Positions 24,588 to 32,961 of a stretch of DNA of 64,000 nucleotides are shown here, piece after piece. The stretch is from the NCBI RefSeq assembly GCF_003346865.1, contig NZ_QDKL01000001.1, forward strand, positions 868,001 through 932,000, read 5' to 3'. The translations under genes and the position numbers were made by a program. Position 1 is the first letter of the stretch. Each line of letters opens with the position of its first letter. The DNA is from Halobacteriovorax vibrionivorans. Its GTDB lineage: Bacteria; Bdellovibrionota; Bacteriovoracia; Bacteriovoracales; Bacteriovoracaceae. The notes beneath the pieces are model-generated. The model ran no database searches. It was given only the letters and a program-made list of their open reading frames with translations, and was not told the origin of the DNA.

Positions 24588-26622
24588 GAGATTATCTACA
24601 TTTTTAATCGTTGTAAGTATGAGTTACTTCACAACGGCTCAAGCAAAGCAGTCAACAAAAGATCGTGAGATCAAAGCGGCTCGTCATATTGCACAAATTG
24701 AGCGCAATTTAAGAAGAAAGAAGCTTTCTAATTATTCAATTAATAATGCAAAGAAAGCAATAAAGACTGGTGGGATCTTCAAATCATATGTTGGCCATCT
24801 CGATTTTCTATCTAGCCTAAAAGAAGACCTCAGAAAGAATAAATACTTCAAGTGTAATATTAAAAGTAAAGGTATCAACAGAGTAGAAGATCAATTTGTT
24901 AGCAACATCAGAGACTACTGCTACCACACTGTTAATTATCTTATTGATGATAAATTCTATCCGCAAATCGTAAAAGATGAGAGTAACTTTAATAAGGCAA
25001 TAAAGCATTTAGCTACCACAAGAAACTCTCTTTTCACTCATAAGTTAAACAATATTGATAAGAATTCGAAAGTTTATAAGTATATAAAAAAGCAACTCAT
25101 TGAGACTACTCTAATCGAAGGCTTAAAGATTGACTCTAATCTTTATTCACATATCGATTTCGATAAGGACATCACATACCTTTTCCAAAGTAACCTTCAT
25201 CGTATCAAAAAGAATAAGCTCACTATTACTAATGAGTTTATCAAACAATACAATAAGCTTAAAAGAGTTATTAAAAATAATAAAAATATTCAAACAGACT
25301 TAGAAAAGTTTTTAAGATTTGAAGAAAGCAATAATGAATATATTTATAAGAAGTCAGCTTGGAAACGAGTACGCTATATTGGTAAACTTCTACTAAATAA
25401 TGGTGATATAAAGAATGCAAATCGATTCTTTGCACGCTCATATGAAATAAGTTACGACAGTGAAACAAAGAATGAATCCTTATTTCTTCTACTTTGGAAT
25501 TCGATCAAACAAGAAAATTATAAAGAGAGTATTGTCACTGTCCAAAATTATAATCTAATTGATGAATTCTCAAACTTGTATACAAAAACAAAGTTTTGGA
25601 TTGCATATAGTTACATGAAAGATGGAAACGAATCACTCTCTAAACATCTTTTCAAGTTAATGATTAAAGGTAATCCATTGAGTTTCTATTCAATTGTTGC
25701 TCAAGAATACCTACCAGAGTTTGATAAGAAATATGTTAAATCACTCTACTTTCATAAGAACACTATTAAGCTTCCAGAACTTACTCTAAGTGACTTTACC
25801 GAACTAAGACAACGCAATATTAAAGAATCTCGAATTTGGAATGAGCTAAAGTACTACGGTAAAGTTGATAAGCTCATTTATGAATTCATTAGGCTTGATC
25901 CTAAGAAAGACATCGCTAATCAAGCTAAAATTGATACGTTGACCACTGAAGATCAAAGAGTTGCAATCTTTAATTATTTTCTTCATTACTTTAAAAATAA
26001 GAAGGACTTCTTATCAAGTTTTAAACTGGTTTCTCGAACTATTGATTTAAACTTAATTAGGCCTTCTAAAATAGATATCACAACACTATTTCCGGTGCTA
26101 CATCTCGATAAGATAAAAGATGTGAATACTGATATTGATCCACTATTAGTACTTTCAATTATTAGACAAGAAAGTGCATTTAATCCTGAAGCTAAATCTG
26201 CCGTAGGTGCACTTGGCTTGATGCAACTGATGCCTGCAACAGCAAGACAGATGACAACATTTAGAAAACAAGAAGAGCTTTTCAAGCCACATAAGAATAT
26301 TGATGCTGGTGTTCGCTACTTCAAAGGTCTTTTAAATAAGTTTGATGGGAATATTATCTATGCATTATCTTCATACAATGCGGGTCCAACCAAAGTAAAA
26401 CGCTGGTCAAAAGAACTAATGGATTTAGATGATCCAATCTTTCAAATTGAACAAATTCCATATAAAGAAACAAGACTTTATGTAAAACTCATTTATAGAA
26501 ATTATTTCTTTTATAATTTAATGAAAGATAAATATATTCTTGAAGAGAGTATCGCGTCGACCTTTAATACCAATCGACCTAAAGAAGCAAAACGAAAAAT
26601 TTCATCTCAAGTTGAACTATAA
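24571..26622 (+). CDS. Soluble-type lytic murein transglycosylase (Slt70-like)
   Basis: A 683-residue periplasmic enzyme that cuts the MurNAc-GlcNAc bond and forms 1,6-anhydro-MurNAc ends. It has a signal peptide (cleavage near TAQA, 25), a long all-helical region (about 30-510, like the Slt70 superhelical ring) and a C-terminal SLT domain. The catalytic glutamate is E534 in IIRQESAFNP. GLMQLMPATA and the YNAGPTKVKRW motif complete the active site. Its product is a possible source of the amino sugars handled by AmgK-MurU in this window. It starts inside the preceding HAMP gene and ends at a strong terminator. Confidence 0.94.
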   Translation: MNLSGKRLSTFLIVVSMSYFTTAQAKQSTKDREIKAARHIAQIERNLRRKKLSNYSINNAKKAIKTGGIFKSYVGHLDFLSSLKEDLRKNKYFKCNIKSKGINRVEDQFVSNIRDYCYHTVNYLIDDKFYPQIVKDESNFNKAIKHLATTRNSLFTHKLNNIDKNSKVYKYIKKQLIETTLIEGLKIDSNLYSHIDFDKDITYLFQSNLHRIKKNKLTITNEFIKQYNKLKRVIKNNKNIQTDLEKFLRFEESNNEYIYKKSAWKRVRYIGKLLLNNGDIKNANRFFARSYEISYDSETKNESLFLLLWNSIKQENYKESIVTVQNYNLIDEFSNLYTKTKFWIAYSYMKDGNESLSKHLFKLMIKGNPLSFYSIVAQEYLPEFDKKYVKSLYFHKNTIKLPELTLSDFTELRQRNIKESRIWNELKYYGKVDKLIYEFIRLDPKKDIANQAKIDTLTTEDQRVAIFNYFLHYFKNKKDFLSSFKLVSRTIDLNLIRPSKIDITTLFPVLHLDKIKDVNTDIDPLLVLSIIRQESAFNPEAKSAVGALGLMQLMPATARQMTTFRKQEELFKPHKNIDAGVRYFKGLLNKFDGNIIYALSSYNAGPTKVKRWSKELMDLDDPIFQIEQIPYKETRLYVKLIYRNYFFYNLMKDKYILEESIASTFNTNRPKEAKRKISSQVEL

Positions 26623-26623
26623 A

Positions 26624-26650
26624 AAAGGGCCTACAAAAGAGGCCCTTTTT
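26624..26650. terminator. Bidirectional terminator between slt and ychF
   Basis: Nine-bp stem AAAGGGCCT / AGGCCCTTT (26624-26632 with 26640-26648) with A-run and T-run on the two sides; both genes converge on it. Confidence 0.9.
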
Positions 26651-26674
26651 CATTTCGATATATTTTATAACTAA

Positions 26675-27784
26675 CTAAACATTGAATCTGAAGTGAATAA
26701 TATCACCATCTTTGACAACATATTCCTTACCTTCCATGCGAAGCTTTCCAGCTTCTTTAACCTTGGCTTCTGATCCATTAGAGATAAGATCATCATAGTG
26801 ATAGATCTCTGCCTTAATAAAACCTCTTTCAAAATCAGTATGGATTACACCTGCAGCCTCTGGAGCTTTTGCACCATTTTTAAAAGTCCATGCTCGAACT
26901 TCTTTTACACCAGCAGTAAAGTATGTACGTAGACCAAGCATATTATATGCTTCATGAGTAAGAGTTTCTAAACCAGAAACTTCAATACCAGCAGCTTCCA
27001 TAAAGTCAGCTTTATCTTCTTCACTATCTAGAGCTGAGATTTCTGACTCAAGCTTTCCACAAATTTTAATTGCACGTGAGCCTTCTTTTTCTGCGAAGTC
27101 TTTAACGGCCTTAACATATTCATTATCTTCACCAACACTGTCTTCATCAACATTACAAAGGTATAAAGTTGGCTTTAAAGTGATTAGGTTAAGATCACGG
27201 ATTAACTCTAAGTCATCCTTATCTAATTCAAGAATACGAGCTGCGAATCCTTGCTCTAAATGAGCAACTAATTTCTCAAGTACAGGTACTAGCATTTTAG
27301 CTTTTGAAGAAATCTCTTTATTTTGATTCTTCATAAGTTTTGGAAGATTTGCCTGCTTTCTTTGAACGACTTCAAGATCAGCAAGTGCAAGTTCCATATT
27401 GATTGTTTCAATATCATCAACTGGATTAACTTCACCGTGAACATGAACAACGTTTGGATCGTCGAAACAACGAACAACGTGAACAATTGCATTTACCTGA
27501 CGAATATTTCCAAGGAATTGATTTCCAAGACCTTCACCTTTTGAAGCTCCTTTTACAAGACCTGCAATATCAACAAATTCAACTATTGTTGGAATAACTT
27601 TTTGTGGACCGATAATTTCAGCAATCTTAGATAAACGCTGGTCACCAACATTTACAATTCCGATATTTGGCTCAATCGTACAAAATGGAAAGTTAGCAGC
27701 TTCAGCTGGAGCTGAAGTTAATGCTTGAAAAATAGTCGATTTACCGACATTTGGAAGTCCTACAATCCCGCAATTAAGGGCCAT
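26675..27784 (-). CDS. ychF: Ribosome-associated ATPase YchF (Obg family)
   Basis: A 369-residue P-loop protein of the Obg/OLA1 group that prefers ATP over GTP and associates with ribosomes. It begins MALNCGIVGLPNVGKSTIFQ, with the P-loop GLPNVGKS at 9-16. FPFCTIEPN, DIAGLVKGAS and GLGNQFL are the G2/G3 motifs, the region LYLCNVDE is the NKxE-like variant that explains ATP preference, and a C-terminal TGS domain is seen (TFKNGAKAPEAAGVIHTDFERGFI). It overlaps the stop of pth by one base, so pth-ychF form a coupled pair, a common arrangement. Confidence 0.97.
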   Translation of the reverse strand: MALNCGIVGLPNVGKSTIFQALTSAPAEAANFPFCTIEPNIGIVNVGDQRLSKIAEIIGPQKVIPTIVEFVDIAGLVKGASKGEGLGNQFLGNIRQVNAIVHVVRCFDDPNVVHVHGEVNPVDDIETINMELALADLEVVQRKQANLPKLMKNQNKEISSKAKMLVPVLEKLVAHLEQGFAARILELDKDDLELIRDLNLITLKPTLYLCNVDEDSVGEDNEYVKAVKDFAEKEGSRAIKICGKLESEISALDSEEDKADFMEAAGIEVSGLETLTHEAYNMLGLRTYFTAGVKEVRAWTFKNGAKAPEAAGVIHTDFERGFIKAEIYHYDDLISNGSEAKVKEAGKLRMEGKEYVVKDGDIIHFRFNV

Positions 27785-28368
27785 TACTTATCTCCTAAAT
27801 CTAATAACTTTTTCTTCTTATAACGCTGTATCGCTGTTTTGAAACCATTTTTTACATAACATTCAACAGCTTTTGAAGCTTTTTCTAAATAATCGTCAAT
27901 AAAGTCAGCTTCAGCGCCGTGATAACGACCCAAAACCCAGCTAGAAACATCTCCATGGGTTGGACGACCAATTCCCATTCGTAAACGTTTAAAATTATTA
28001 TGACCTAATTGTCCTGCAATGGACTTAAGTCCATTATGTCCAGCTAGGCCACCACCGTCTTTAAATGCGATCGTTCCCCATGGTAAATCTAATTCATCGT
28101 GAATAACTAAGATATTTTCTGCTTCAACTTTAAAATAATTAGCAAAAGGAATCACACTTTCACCACTTAAATTCATATATGTTTGTGGCATCAGTACATA
28201 GAATTTGTCTTCATCTGTTTCAAATGATGACCAAATGCCCTTAAACTTCTCTTTAAAATTCAAGTCCTTAACAGGCTTGATAAAATTCATAATATCCCAG
28301 CCAATATTATGCCTGGTACCTTTATATTCAGAACCTGGATTACCAAGCCCCACAATTAAATAATTCAT
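27784..28368 (-). CDS. pth: Peptidyl-tRNA hydrolase
   Basis: A 194-residue enzyme that releases peptides from prematurely dissociated peptidyl-tRNA. Motifs: GLGNPGSEYKGTRHNIGW (7-24, with catalytic H21), PQTYMNLSG and HDELDLPWG, then GGGLAGHNGLKSI. All catalytic residues are present and the length is normal. It lies 12 bp after prs and overlaps ychF, so prs-pth-ychF make a translation-maintenance operon, probably headed by the tRNA-Gln promoter or one within the PBP gene. Confidence 0.97.
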   Translation of the reverse strand: MNYLIVGLGNPGSEYKGTRHNIGWDIMNFIKPVKDLNFKEKFKGIWSSFETDEDKFYVLMPQTYMNLSGESVIPFANYFKVEAENILVIHDELDLPWGTIAFKDGGGLAGHNGLKSIAGQLGHNNFKRLRMGIGRPTHGDVSSWVLGRYHGAEADFIDDYLEKASKAVECYVKNGFKTAIQRYKKKKLLDLGDK

Positions 28369-28380
28369 AATTAACCCGTT

Positions 28381-29325
28381 TTATAAAAATAATGAACTAA
28401 CAGAGTCGTTATTAAACGTTCGATGTATCGATTTGGCCAATATTTCAGCTACTGACACTGAAATTATCTTACCACTATCAATGGCCGCCTTGCTCAATGG
28501 AATTGTATTTGTAACCAACACCTTTGATAAGGCATCAGATTTAGTAATTCTCTCAATTGCAGGACCAGAGAAAACAGGGTGTGTCGCACAAGCAACGACA
28601 CTCTTTGCACCATTTTCCTTTAATGCATTACACGCCTCAATCAAAGTACCAGCAGTATCAATCATATCATCGAGAATAATACAGTCTTTTCCTTTAACAT
28701 CACCAACTATATTCATGGCCTTGGCCACATTCTTTCCTGTACGGCGCTTATCAATCATCGCAATGTCACACTTACACTTTTTAGCATAGTGACGAGCACG
28801 TTCAACTCCACCAGCATCAGGTGAAACAAAGATTGTATTATCACCAACTAATTCTCGCTTTATATGACCAACGAGAACTGGTGAGGCGTAAATATTATCA
28901 AAAGGTATATTGAAGAAACCTTGAACCTGGCCTGAGTGAAGATCCATTGTGATAACACGTGAGGCACCTGCTACAGTGATTAAATCACTGACCAACTTTG
29001 CTGAAATTGGCGTTCTTGGTGAGACCTTACGGTCTTGGCGACAGTAACCATAGTGTGGGATTACGGCGGTAATAGAAGCTGCTGAAGCACGCTTAAGTGC
29101 ATCAATCATAATCAATAATTCCATCAAGTTGTCATTTACTGGAGCACAAGTTGATTGAATAATGAAAACATCAGCTCCACGAACATTTTGTTCGATTTCA
29201 CAGAAAGTTTCACCATTTGCAAATTTTGTTACTTGAGGATCAACAAGGGGTACATCTAAGATTTTTGAAATATCGGATGAAAGTTTTGGATTTGACGTGC
29301 CTGATACAAGAACGATCCGTTTCAT
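28381..29325 (-). CDS. prs: Ribose-phosphate pyrophosphokinase (PRPP synthetase)
   Basis: A 314-residue enzyme making PRPP from ribose-5-phosphate and ATP for purine, pyrimidine, histidine and NAD synthesis. Motifs: FANGETFCEI, FIIQSTCAPVNDNLMELL, YGYCRQDRKVSPR, the metal site ITMDLHSGQVQGFF and the PRPP loop CIILDDMIDTAGTL. AAGAGATC precedes the ATG. It begins 33 bp after the 3' end of tRNA-Gln on the same strand, so the tRNA and prs may share a transcript. Confidence 0.97.
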   Translation of the reverse strand: MKRIVLVSGTSNPKLSSDISKILDVPLVDPQVTKFANGETFCEIEQNVRGADVFIIQSTCAPVNDNLMELLIMIDALKRASAASITAVIPHYGYCRQDRKVSPRTPISAKLVSDLITVAGASRVITMDLHSGQVQGFFNIPFDNIYASPVLVGHIKRELVGDNTIFVSPDAGGVERARHYAKKCKCDIAMIDKRRTGKNVAKAMNIVGDVKGKDCIILDDMIDTAGTLIEACNALKENGAKSVVACATHPVFSGPAIERITKSDALSKVLVTNTIPLSKAAIDSGKIISVSVAEILAKSIHRTFNNDSVSSLFL

Positions 29326-29358
29326 GATCTCTTCCCTTTCTCTGATCCGTGAGAAAAA

Positions 29359-29434
29359 TGGTTGGGGTAGAAGGACTCGAACCTTCGAATGGCAGAATCA
29401 AAATCTGCTGACTTAGCCACTTGTCGATACCCCA
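29359..29434 (-). tRNA. tRNA-Gln (anticodon TTG)
   Basis: The minus strand folds as a 76-nt tRNA: acceptor TGGGGTA / TACCCCA, discriminator A and encoded CCA, D-arm with GTGGCTAAGTC, anticodon arm GCAGA-TTTTGAT-TCTGC (anticodon TTG, glutamine) and T-arm GAAGG-TTCGAGT-CCTTC. It sits between the PBP gene and prs. Confidence 0.97.
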
Positions 29435-29455
29435 ACAATGTCGATATGTATGTAA

Positions 29456-29484
29456 TATATAAGCTAATATCTTTTTTTTGACAA
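29456..29484 (-). promoter_or_regulatory. Sigma-70-type promoter of tRNA-Gln
   Basis: On the minus strand TTGTCA (29484-29479), a 17-bp spacer containing an A-tract, then TATATA (29461-29456). The start is predicted near 29449, about 15 nt before the mature tRNA 5' end. It may also drive prs-pth-ychF. Confidence 0.7.
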
Positions 29485-29505
29485 GATATTTTTAAAAATC
29501 GGCAA

Positions 29506-31344
29506 TTATTCACAGGCTAAAGATGCAATGCGCTGGCCAGAATATAGGATAATTTCCTGATACAATCTGAACGCGGTCGTACTCCCGTATAATCTCAAAC
29601 CTTTTTTATTGGCACGACTTCCCTCATATCCAACCCAAATGGTGAAAAGATCATGGCCATCGTATCCCACAAAGAGATTATCAAAACCATTATTAGATGT
29701 ACCTGTTTTACCAAAGAAGTGCTGATCTCTAAGGGCCGGCTTTACCATGCGTCTGATAGTAGTTTTTCTAGGATCGGCCAAAGCTTCATATACTTGAGAG
29801 CCTTGTTCACATTCTTTTTCTAAAAAGTCGCGATAAACTTGGTGCAACTCATGTACAGATAACTCAACAGCTCCAAGTAATTGAGCTGGATATTGCGACA
29901 GCGGAGTCTTTATATCTGCAATACGTGATTTAAGATCCTCTTCAACTTTTTCAAAACCAATATCCCTTGCTAGCCTGACAATGGGATTATTAAGGGATTC
30001 TTGTAAAGCCTGAGAAATTGGATATTCACTAGCATCTGGAGTATGAGACTCAGATGGTGTCCATACACCACTTATAAGGTCTAAAGTAACTGGCTCAGTT
30101 GAAACGAGATCATCGATTTTATAACCATGCTGTAAATAAATTTGATACAAGACAGGCTTTAAGGTTGAACCAACACCATGCCTTTCTTCTAAAAGGGCCT
30201 TTTCTACATTTCTCTCAAACTTTGAATAATAAAAGGTTTCTTTGTCTTTTGGCCCAAATGATATTTTAACAGCTAAATTCTCTTCTATTTTTTTAAGGTC
30301 TTCTAAAAGACCCTTGGATGCTACGACAGTTTTAAAGAAACGATACTCATTCAAGTCCTTATCTTTATTTTTACGTGTCGTTGTAAGATAGATTGCTTCA
30401 TAAAAACCTTTCTCTTGAAAGTCTTTTAGTCCCTGCCTCCAGCGATCCCACTTTTCATCACTCCATTGATAAGACTCATTTGAATCAAAGAGATTTAAAT
30501 CCTGTAGTTTATTGAAAATGAAATTAGCTCGTCCCTTTAATCTCTCTGTTCGGTATATAGGATGGTAATACCCAGGTCCCTTTAACATCGAAACAAGAAT
30601 GGCAGATTCATATGGATCAAGCTCTGAAATAGGTTTATTAAAATACAGCACCGCTGCAGTATGAACACCTTTTACCCTGACACCACCAAGGCTTCCCCAA
30701 AAAACCTCGTTAAAATAAGCTTCTAATATATCTGACTTCTCAAATTTAAAATCGATATATACAGCAAGAATTGCTTCTTTAATTTTTCGACTGAAGGACT
30801 TTTCATTAGTGAAATATATATTCTTAACTAATTGTTGTGTTAGAGTTGATCCTCCCTGAACAAGGGCACCTGCTTTAATATCAGCAACGATTGCACGCAG
30901 GATTGAAATATAATCAATCCCAATATGATCGAGAAATCTAAAGTCCTCAATTCCAATAAGACCTTTAGAGAGAATAATTGGAATATTATAAAATGGAATT
31001 TTATACTGTAGGCAACGATTATAGTGGCAATTATTATTTCTTAGAGCTTTTAATTCAAATGTTTCATTAATACTTAAAATTCTTTCATTGAAGTTTTCAA
31101 ATTTATTTTTAAAAACAGATGTGAACCTTTCGTCATTTGAATTTGCTTTAAAAAACAAGAATTCATCTTTAACAATAAAGCTGCCTTCTTCAAAAATAAC
31201 AGATTTTTGCTCATGCTCACTTAGCTTGCCACTAATGACCTGACTTAAGTCTGCGTCATTTATTGTTTTAACGACAAAAATGACACACAATGCAACAAAA
31301 GGCACTGATAATAGTAATAATATCTTTAATCGTTTTAAAAGCAT
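29506..31344 (-). CDS. Class A penicillin-binding protein (glycosyltransferase plus transpeptidase)
   Basis: A 612-residue bifunctional peptidoglycan synthase. N-terminal anchor (7-26), then a GT51 domain with the catalytic glutamate in GIEDFRFLDHIG (E133), GGSTLTQQLVKN (164-175) and the EAYFNEVFWG motif. The C-terminal transpeptidase domain is compact but intact: SxxK as STLK (393-396, in GVGSTLKP), SxN as SLN (450-452) and KTG at 546-548. The whole protein is shorter than typical PBP1A because the loops around the transpeptidase domain are reduced. No strong ribosome site precedes ATG 31344. The gene ends just before the tRNA-Gln promoter. Confidence 0.93.
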   Translation of the reverse strand: MLLKRLKILLLLSVPFVALCVIFVVKTINDADLSQVISGKLSEHEQKSVIFEEGSFIVKDEFLFFKANSNDERFTSVFKNKFENFNERILSINETFELKALRNNNCHYNRCLQYKIPFYNIPIILSKGLIGIEDFRFLDHIGIDYISILRAIVADIKAGALVQGGSTLTQQLVKNIYFTNEKSFSRKIKEAILAVYIDFKFEKSDILEAYFNEVFWGSLGGVRVKGVHTAAVLYFNKPISELDPYESAILVSMLKGPGYYHPIYRTERLKGRANFIFNKLQDLNLFDSNESYQWSDEKWDRWRQGLKDFQEKGFYEAIYLTTTRKNKDKDLNEYRFFKTVVASKGLLEDLKKIEENLAVKISFGPKDKETFYYSKFERNVEKALLEERHGVGSTLKPVLYQIYLQHGYKIDDLVSTEPVTLDLISGVWTPSESHTPDASEYPISQALQESLNNPIVRLARDIGFEKVEEDLKSRIADIKTPLSQYPAQLLGAVELSVHELHQVYRDFLEKECEQGSQVYEALADPRKTTIRRMVKPALRDQHFFGKTGTSNNGFDNLFVGYDGHDLFTIWVGYEGSRANKKGLRLYGSTTAFRLYQEIILYSGQRIASLACE

Positions 31345-31364
31345 TTAAGAAAACACCTATTTTT

Positions 31365-31392
31365 TTGACGTTACATCAAGTCATCTTATATT
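31365..31392 (+). promoter_or_regulatory. Sigma-70-type promoter of the 31436 porin-like gene
   Basis: TTGACG (31365-31370), 16-bp spacer, TATATT (31387-31392). The predicted leader is about 37 nt and includes the AAAGGA ribosome site. Confidence 0.65.
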
Positions 31393-31435
31393 ATTTCATT
31401 ACAATTTAATCCAATTATAAAAGGAATAACAACTT

Positions 31436-32908
31436 ATGTTAAAGAATTTAAATAAGGCCGCAATTCTTGCCACTTTAGCGTCAACTTCTTTCGCACTACC
31501 AATTGATTGGCATGGTGAACTTCAAACAGATATGCACTCACTTGGAGATTACAATCGCTCAGTTACTCAAACTCCTGGTGCAGTTACTAACGGTGACCAA
31601 GCTTTTGATATTGGAGATGCCGATCCAGATTCAGCCAATTTTCAAACATATATTTTCAAGTTACAACCAACGATCATTGTAAATGATTCGACGACGATCA
31701 ATGCAGAATTAACTTCTGGTTATGGTTACGGTGGAAACTTTGGTGACTCATCAAATGATGGCCGAACAAAAACTGGAACAACAGATGCAACAACAACTGG
31801 TTCATTTGCTAATGCTCGTTATTCTTTTAATACAGTAACAAGTAATGAAATCAACCTGACTCAAGCAAATGCAGTATTCTTTTCAGACACAGCAACTTAC
31901 ACAGTTGGCCGTCAGAAATTTAACTGGGGTCTAGGTGCTGTATATAATGATGGAAGTGCCGCTGGTTCTCGTTTTGCATCAATGAGAGATGGTATAACAA
32001 TTGATTTTAAAATCGGTAATTTTAAATTCTCTCCATACTACTCAAAAATCAAAGCAAACAATCTAACTAAAACAGGTCGAATCAGAGAGATGGGTATTTC
32101 ATTACTATATGAAAATCTAGACCGTGAATTCACGTTTGGTGCTTTATACAACAAGAACACATCAGGTGGTTCAACATCAGTATTTGCTGATGTTGACGGT
32201 GACGGAACTGCAACAGAACTTGGTTCATCTAGTGTGACGATGATTGACCTTTACTTCAAAAAGACTTTTGGAAAATATACAGTAGAAGCTGAAGTTCCAT
32301 TAATGTCTGGTGATATGGGTGAAATCTATCCTGGTGTAACTGATACAGAAGTTGATGCTCAGGCATTTCTTTTAAATAATACTTATAAGTTAAATACAAA
32401 CCATTCCCTACATTTAGATGTTGGTATGGTTAGTGGTTCAGAAGCTGACAATCAAACTTACGGGGCCATGTACCTTAATCCAAACTTCCAAGTTGCGAAT
32501 ATCATGTTTCGCTATAACTTAGGTGCAATTGGAGATACAACTCAAAACGTTTTCAACTCATCAATAACAAATGCAACTTATGCTAAGTTTGCCCATCGCT
32601 ATGACTCAGGAACATGGTCTTGGACAAATTCAGTTATTTGGGCAAAAGCTGATCAAACTGCAACGGCCGGATCAGATGCTATTAACCACGAAAAGAATAA
32701 GAGATTTACTGCCGCTGCAAATCAAGCGGATGATCTAGGTTTTGAAATTGATTCAAACTTTTCTTACAAGTGGAATACTTCAGTATCGATTAATACTAAT
32801 ATCGGTTACTTCTTTGTTGGTGACTATTACGCCTTCTCAAACACGGCAACACCAAATGAAACAAATGACACTTACTTAATTTACATCGGTGCAGATATAA
32901 AATTCTAA
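31436..32908 (+). CDS. Outer-membrane beta-barrel (porin-like) protein
   Basis: A 490-residue exported protein. The signal peptide MLKNLNKAAILATLASTSFA is followed by LPIDWHGELQTDMHSLG, a first strand like those of large porins and alginate-export-type channels. The remainder is a series of amphipathic strands rich in Tyr, Asn and Gly with loops such as DVDGDGTATE, which looks like a calcium-binding Asp-rich turn. It ends in IGADIKF with the terminal phenylalanine used by the BAM machinery. A barrel of 16-18 strands fits the length. Substrate unknown. It has its own promoter and terminator and the codon use of a highly expressed gene. Confidence 0.82.
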   Translation: MLKNLNKAAILATLASTSFALPIDWHGELQTDMHSLGDYNRSVTQTPGAVTNGDQAFDIGDADPDSANFQTYIFKLQPTIIVNDSTTINAELTSGYGYGGNFGDSSNDGRTKTGTTDATTTGSFANARYSFNTVTSNEINLTQANAVFFSDTATYTVGRQKFNWGLGAVYNDGSAAGSRFASMRDGITIDFKIGNFKFSPYYSKIKANNLTKTGRIREMGISLLYENLDREFTFGALYNKNTSGGSTSVFADVDGDGTATELGSSSVTMIDLYFKKTFGKYTVEAEVPLMSGDMGEIYPGVTDTEVDAQAFLLNNTYKLNTNHSLHLDVGMVSGSEADNQTYGAMYLNPNFQVANIMFRYNLGAIGDTTQNVFNSSITNATYAKFAHRYDSGTWSWTNSVIWAKADQTATAGSDAINHEKNKRFTAAANQADDLGFEIDSNFSYKWNTSVSINTNIGYFFVGDYYAFSNTATPNETNDTYLIYIGADIKF

Positions 32909-32913
32909 AAAAC

Positions 32914-32940
32914 AAAAGGCTCCTTTAAGGAGCCTTTTTT
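32914..32940 (+). terminator. Rho-independent terminator after the porin-like gene
   Basis: Ten-bp stem AAAAGGCTCC / GGAGCCTTTT with a 5-nt loop and T6 run, 5 bp after the stop codon. Confidence 0.92.
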
Positions 32941-32961
32941 ATTTCTTAATTTGTGTTTTAA